A DNA stretch of 64,000 nt. It comes from Gaiellasilicea sp963784895 (lineage in GTDB: Bacteria; Actinomycetota; Thermoleophilia; Gaiellales; Gaiellaceae). This document shows, piece by piece, positions 61,359-64,000 of the stretch. The stretch lies in contig CAWATM010000005.1 in assembly GCA_963784895.1 (NCBI GenBank), forward strand, positions 1 through 64,000. The letters run 5' to 3'. The notes beneath the pieces are model-generated. The model ran no database searches. It had not been told where the DNA came from and saw only the letters and a list, made by a program, of their open reading frames with translations. Positions within the stretch are counted from its first letter, which is position 1. The number at the start of each line of letters is the position of its first letter. The position numbers were made by a program, and so were the translations under genes.

Positions 61359-62077
61359 GAGCGTGGTTCCTCGCCGCGGCCGCGCTGCTCGTCGCCGGCT
61401 GCGGCGGCGACGGCGAGGAGCAGGCCGCGGCGACGACGGCGGCCACGACCGTGAGCGGCCAGCACTGCGATCCCGGCGAGCACGTCCTGAGGCTTCCCAA
61501 TCGCCAGGCAGCCCGGATGCGGGTGACGCCTGCCAGCCGCGGCCCACGAGCGCTCGTCGTCGTCTTGCACGGCGCCGGTGGATCGTCCGCGAGCGCGCTC
61601 GACGCCTTCCGCGGCGGCTGGGACGAGCCGGGCCTTGTGCTGATCGCGCCGGCGGCGAAGGGGCAGACCTGGAGCATCCTCCGCTCCGAGACGGACGTCG
61701 ACCTCGAATCCGTCAACCTCGCGCTCGCGGCGGCGTACGAGCGATGCCGCATCGATCGGCGACGGATCGCAGTCGGGGGCTTCTCGGACGGGGCCACGTA
61801 CGCCCTCACGCTCGGGGTCTCGAACGGCGACCTCTTCCCGGCGGTGCTCGCCCTCTCCCCGGGCGGGATCATCGGCGGGGAGCAGCGCGGCGTCCCGCGT
61901 GTCTTCGTCTCACACGGCACCGAGGACACCGTGCTCCCGATCGAACGGGCCGGCGACGCGGTCGTGAAGAAGCTCCGCGAGGCCGGCTATCCGGTCACCT
62001 ACCGCCGCTTCCGCGGCGGCCACGAGGCGTCGCCTGCGACCTCGCAGGCGGCCGTGCGCTGGTTTCTCGACGGCTAG
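61355..62077 (+). CDS. Lipoprotein alpha/beta-hydrolase (esterase or PHB-depolymerase-like)
   Basis: 240 residues. Lipobox in FLAAAALLVAGCGGD (lipidated Cys at about 16). The hydrolase fold has the oxyanion stretch LVVVLHGAGGSSASAL, nucleophile Ser in AVGGFSDGATYAL (G-x-S-x-G), Asp in SHGTEDTVLPIERA and His in FRGGHEASPAT. Close to phospholipase/carboxylesterase and PHB-depolymerase-like families. GTG at 61355 overlaps the DUF2207 stop. The 3' end overlaps the convergent methyltransferase by four bases. Confidence 0.85.
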   Translation: MRAWFLAAAALLVAGCGGDGEEQAAATTAATTVSGQHCDPGEHVLRLPNRQAARMRVTPASRGPRALVVVLHGAGGSSASALDAFRGGWDEPGLVLIAPAAKGQTWSILRSETDVDLESVNLALAAAYERCRIDRRRIAVGGFSDGATYALTLGVSNGDLFPAVLALSPGGIIGGEQRGVPRVFVSHGTEDTVLPIERAGDAVVKKLREAGYPVTYRRFRGGHEASPATSQAAVRWFLDG

Positions 62078-62751
62078 CCGCGCCGCGAGCGCTCGTAGAG
62101 CGCGATCGCGCCGGCGACGGCGACGTTGAGCGACTCCACCGCGCCGCTCGTCGCGATCGTCGCGACTTTGTGTGACTGTGACACGAGCTCCTCCGGAAGC
62201 CCCTGTCTCTCGGCTCCGAGGACGAAGGTGACGGCGCCGGACAGGGCCAGCTCGTGCAGCGGCGGCGCGCCGTGGGCGACCAGCGCGACGCGCTCACCCG
62301 GCGCGTCGTCGAACGGGAGCAGCGGCACGCGGAAGATCGCGCCGGCCGAGGCGCGCAGCGCCTTCGGGCCGAGCGGGTCGGCGCAGCCCGCCGAGAGCGC
62401 GACTGCTGCACCGAACGCGTCTGCCGCACGCAGCAGCGTGCCGACGTTCCCCGGGTCGGCAACGTGCCAGAGCGCGAGTGTGGTCTCGCGCCGGTCGCGC
62501 GGCAGGGCGGCCGTGCGGTAGACGCCGACGACACGCGCCGGATGCGCGAGCGTGGAGACCGCTGCCAGCAGCTCCGGCTCAACGTTCTCTCCGGCGACGA
62601 GCAGCTCGATCGGCTCGATTCCGGCCGCGCTCGCCGCCTCGACGAGGTCCTCGCCCTCGACGGCAAAGAGCCCGAGCTCCTCGCGCTTGCGCTTCTGCGC
62701 GAGGAGCTTGCGGACGAGCTTCAGCGTCGGGTTCGACGCCGAGGTGATCAG
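62074..62751 (-). CDS. TrmH/SpoU-family RNA 2'-O-methyltransferase, probable CTG start
   Basis: About 225 residues from a CTG at 62751, the only position matching the family start (ITSASNPTLKLVRKLLAQKRKREELGLFAVEGEDLVEAA). SpoU motifs are LWHVADPGNVGTLLRAADAFGA (motif 1), TFVLGAERQGLPEELV (motif 2, N/G-E-x-x-G) and VESLNVAVAGAIALYE (motif 3), forming the trefoil-knot SAM site. The target is likely 23S rRNA. No ATG, GTG or TTG lies nearby in frame. It follows rplT by four bases, a common place for this family in actinobacteria. Confidence 0.87.
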   Translation of the reverse strand: MITSASNPTLKLVRKLLAQKRKREELGLFAVEGEDLVEAASAAGIEPIELLVAGENVEPELLAAVSTLAHPARVVGVYRTAALPRDRRETTLALWHVADPGNVGTLLRAADAFGAAVALSAGCADPLGPKALRASAGAIFRVPLLPFDDAPGERVALVAHGAPPLHELALSGAVTFVLGAERQGLPEELVSQSHKVATIATSGAVESLNVAVAGAIALYERSRRG

Positions 62752-62755
62752 GGCG

Positions 62756-63139
62756 CTACGCCGCCTTGTCAGACGATGTGTCAGATGCGAGCGCGGCCTT
62801 TGCCTGCTCGACGACCGCGGTGAACGCGGCCGGATCGGCCACGGCGAGATCGGCGAGCACCTTGCGGTCGAGCTCGATCCCGGCCTTGTGCAGCCCGGAG
62901 ATGAACTGGTTGTACGACATCCCATTGGCGCGGGCGGCCGCGTTGATGCGGACGATCCAGAGCTGGCGGAACGTCCGCTTCTTGTTCTTGCGGTCGCGGT
63001 AGGCATAGACGAGCGAGTGCTCGACCTGCTCCTTGGCGTAGCGGTAGCTGCGGCTCTTGAGGCCCCAGTAGCCCTTCGCTTCGCCGAGGACCTTGCGGCG
63101 CTTCTTGCGCGCGTGGACCGATCGCTTGACCCGTGGCAT
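62756..63139 (-). CDS. rplT: 50S ribosomal protein L20
   Basis: 127 residues: MPRVKRSVHARKKRRKVLGEAKGYWG, KSRSYRYAKEQVEHSLVYAYRDRKNKKRTFRQLWI, INAAARANGMSYNQFISGLHKAGIELDRKVLADLAV. It binds 23S rRNA early in assembly and, in several bacteria, represses its own operon via the infC leader. It starts directly after the rpmI stop. Confidence 0.98.
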   Translation of the reverse strand: MPRVKRSVHARKKRRKVLGEAKGYWGLKSRSYRYAKEQVEHSLVYAYRDRKNKKRTFRQLWIVRINAAARANGMSYNQFISGLHKAGIELDRKVLADLAVADPAAFTAVVEQAKAALASDTSSDKAA

Positions 63140-63337
63140 CTACTTCAGCCCCAGCAGCTTCTTCAGGCGCGGTGCGTCCACTTCGGCGACCTCGTAGTCC
63201 TTGCCGAAGGCGCGCTTACGCTTGGCCGACTTGTGCTCCAGGTTGTGGCTCTGCATCGCGTGCCGGCGCAGGATCTTTCCCGTCCCCGTCACCTTGAAGC
63301 GCTTCTTCGCTCCGCTCCCGCTCTTCATCTTTGGCAT
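63140..63337 (-). CDS. rpmI: 50S ribosomal protein L35
   Basis: 65 residues: MPKMKSGSGAKKRFKVTGTGKILRRHAMQSHNLEHKSAKRKRAFGKDYEV. AGGAG stands 9 bases before the ATG. The infC reading frame as given runs 122 bases into this gene. Confidence 0.97.
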   Translation of the reverse strand: MPKMKSGSGAKKRFKVTGTGKILRRHAMQSHNLEHKSAKRKRAFGKDYEVAEVDAPRLKKLLGLK

Positions 63338-63899
63338 CTGGTTTCACTCCTGCGTTTTTCGTGGGGCCGAGCAGCATGACCATGTTGCGCCCGTCGAGCA
63401 GCGGGGGCGATTCGACCACCGCGAGCTCTTTGATCTCGTCGGCGAGGCGGAGAAGGAGGTCGCGGCCCCGCTCCGGATGCAGGTTCTCGCGCCCCCGGAA
63501 CATGATCGTGACCTTGACCTTCGCGCGCTGGTTGAGAAAGCGCACGACGTGGCCCTTCTTCGTCTCGTAGTCGTGAATGCCGATCTTCGGCCTGAACTTG
63601 ATCTCCTTGACGTTGATCTGCGTCTGGTGCTTCCGGGCGAGCTTGGCCTTCTGTTCCTGCTCGTAGCGGTACTTGCCGTAATCCATCACCCGCGCGACGG
63701 GCGGGTCCGCCCCCGCGGCGACCTCGACCAGGTCCAGGCCCTTGGAGTAGGCGTACTCGCGCGCTTCGTCGGTCGACTTGATCCCGATCTGCTCTCCGTC
63801 CTCGCCCACCAGGCGGACCTGGGGGACGCGGATGTTCTCGTTGATCCGGTCCTGCGGCTGTGGAATGCGCCGGTCTTCCGGACGGCGTCTCGGCCTCAA
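63216..63899 (-). CDS. infC: Translation initiation factor IF-3 (C-terminal extension or frameshift)
   Basis: The IF-3 core is complete: DRINENIRVPQVRLVGEDGEQIGI (N domain), KGLDLVEVAAGADPPVARVMDYGKYRYEQEQ linker, then IKFRPKIGIHDYETKKGHVVRFLNQRAKVKVTIMFRGREN and LLDGRNMVMLLGPTK (C domain, end near 63350). As read, about 50 further hydrophilic residues follow inside rpmI. Removing one A from the AAAAA run at about 63350 would end it as GPTKTQE-stop just before rpmI. TTG at 63899 is the nearest usual start, but the AGGAGG (about 63925) is far from it, so a non-standard start, as in E. coli infC, is possible. Confidence 0.92.
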   Translation of the reverse strand: MRPRRRPEDRRIPQPQDRINENIRVPQVRLVGEDGEQIGIKSTDEAREYAYSKGLDLVEVAAGADPPVARVMDYGKYRYEQEQKAKLARKHQTQINVKEIKFRPKIGIHDYETKKGHVVRFLNQRAKVKVTIMFRGRENLHPERGRDLLLRLADEIKELAVVESPPLLDGRNMVMLLGPTKNAGVKPDAKDEERERSEEALQGDGDGKDPAPARDAEPQPGAQVGQA

Positions 63900-63940
63900 A
63901 GGCTCTTCACCAAGCTCGTTGAATCCTCCTCATCGACGAC

Positions 63941-63961
63941 AAAAACCGCTGCAAGCAGCGG
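63941..63961 (-). promoter_or_regulatory. infC leader terminator-like hairpin
   Basis: On the minus strand CCGCTG-CTTG-CAGCGG (63946-63961) is followed by TTTTTG. It lies 42-62 bases upstream of infC and just upstream of its AGGAGG. Its form is that of an intrinsic terminator in the leader, fitting attenuation control known for infC-rpmI-rplT operons, or the end of an upstream gene beyond the window. Confidence 0.65.
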
Positions 63962-64000
63962 CCACGTTTTCCTCGTCCAACCGGCTCGGTTGAACCCTCG

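Overview
The window is high-GC DNA with dense, mostly co-directional operons, many GTG starts and four-base stop/start overlaps. It looks chromosomal and actinobacterial. Supporting markers are the prfB-ftsE-ftsX-smpB neighbourhood, a long-form HPF beside comF and secA, and infC-rpmI-rplT with pheST. A Thermoleophilia-like lineage (Gaiellales or Solirubrobacterales type) is my inference from gene content and protein style; no rRNA is present to prove it. Most genes lie on the minus strand. Layout from low to high coordinates follows. 1-5545 (-): an ArsR-type regulator translationally coupled to a hydrogenase-4 (Hyf/Hyc-like) membrane-arm cluster (hyfB, hyfC, hyfE, hyfF, start of hyfG), broken by many frameshifts. 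5546-9649: a tRNA-like remnant, a heliorhodopsin TM7 remnant, two glycosyltransferases (one with an N-terminal HEAT-like region) and two tiny membrane proteins. 9650-13571 (+): a secreted DUF4397 protein, an MMPL transporter and a broken MerR gene. 13620-19430: tmRNA, a double GNAT protein, a form II CO-dehydrogenase-like operon (S-L-M), SmpB and a SemiSWEET-like protein. 19415-26531 (-): an unknown protein, a SUV3-like helicase, FtsX, FtsE, RF2 with its programmed frameshift, and a secreted subtilase. 26664-32148: SecA, two unknown proteins, HPF and ComF. 32206-36482 (-): a sugar nucleotidyltransferase, a MNT-type nucleotidyltransferase and MtnA, all coupled, then AhcY and a MerR regulator. 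36507-42716 (-): a cupin, an NDP-sugar pyrophosphorylase, UDP-glucose dehydrogenase, an LCP protein and HisC, suggesting envelope polysaccharide synthesis and attachment. 43027-49142: E3, E2, E1-beta and E1-alpha of a 2-oxoacid or acetoin dehydrogenase complex, with small enzymes between. 49168-51757 (+): unknown protein, PRC-barrel-like protein, holin-like and DUF3618 proteins, and a YihY/BrkB protein. 51750-54152 (-): a two-domain cupredoxin and a secreted protein with a 99-bp tandem repeat. 54298-57534 (-): pheT and pheS. 57558-62077 (+): two methyltransferases, LemA, a DUF2207 protein and a lipoprotein esterase. 62074-63899 (-): TrmH/SpoU methyltransferase, rplT, rpmI and infC with a leader hairpin. 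Several genes that should be intact, including essential pheT, carry single-base frameshifts. Some consensus sequence error is therefore likely, and the disrupted hyf cluster should be read with that in mind. The less ordinary signals are the heliorhodopsin fragment, the near-identical Cys-repeat secreted protein, two apparent CTG starts, the bacterial SUV3-like helicase, a 37-nt palindrome, and an inverted repeat abutting the Shine-Dalgarno of the DUF4397 gene.
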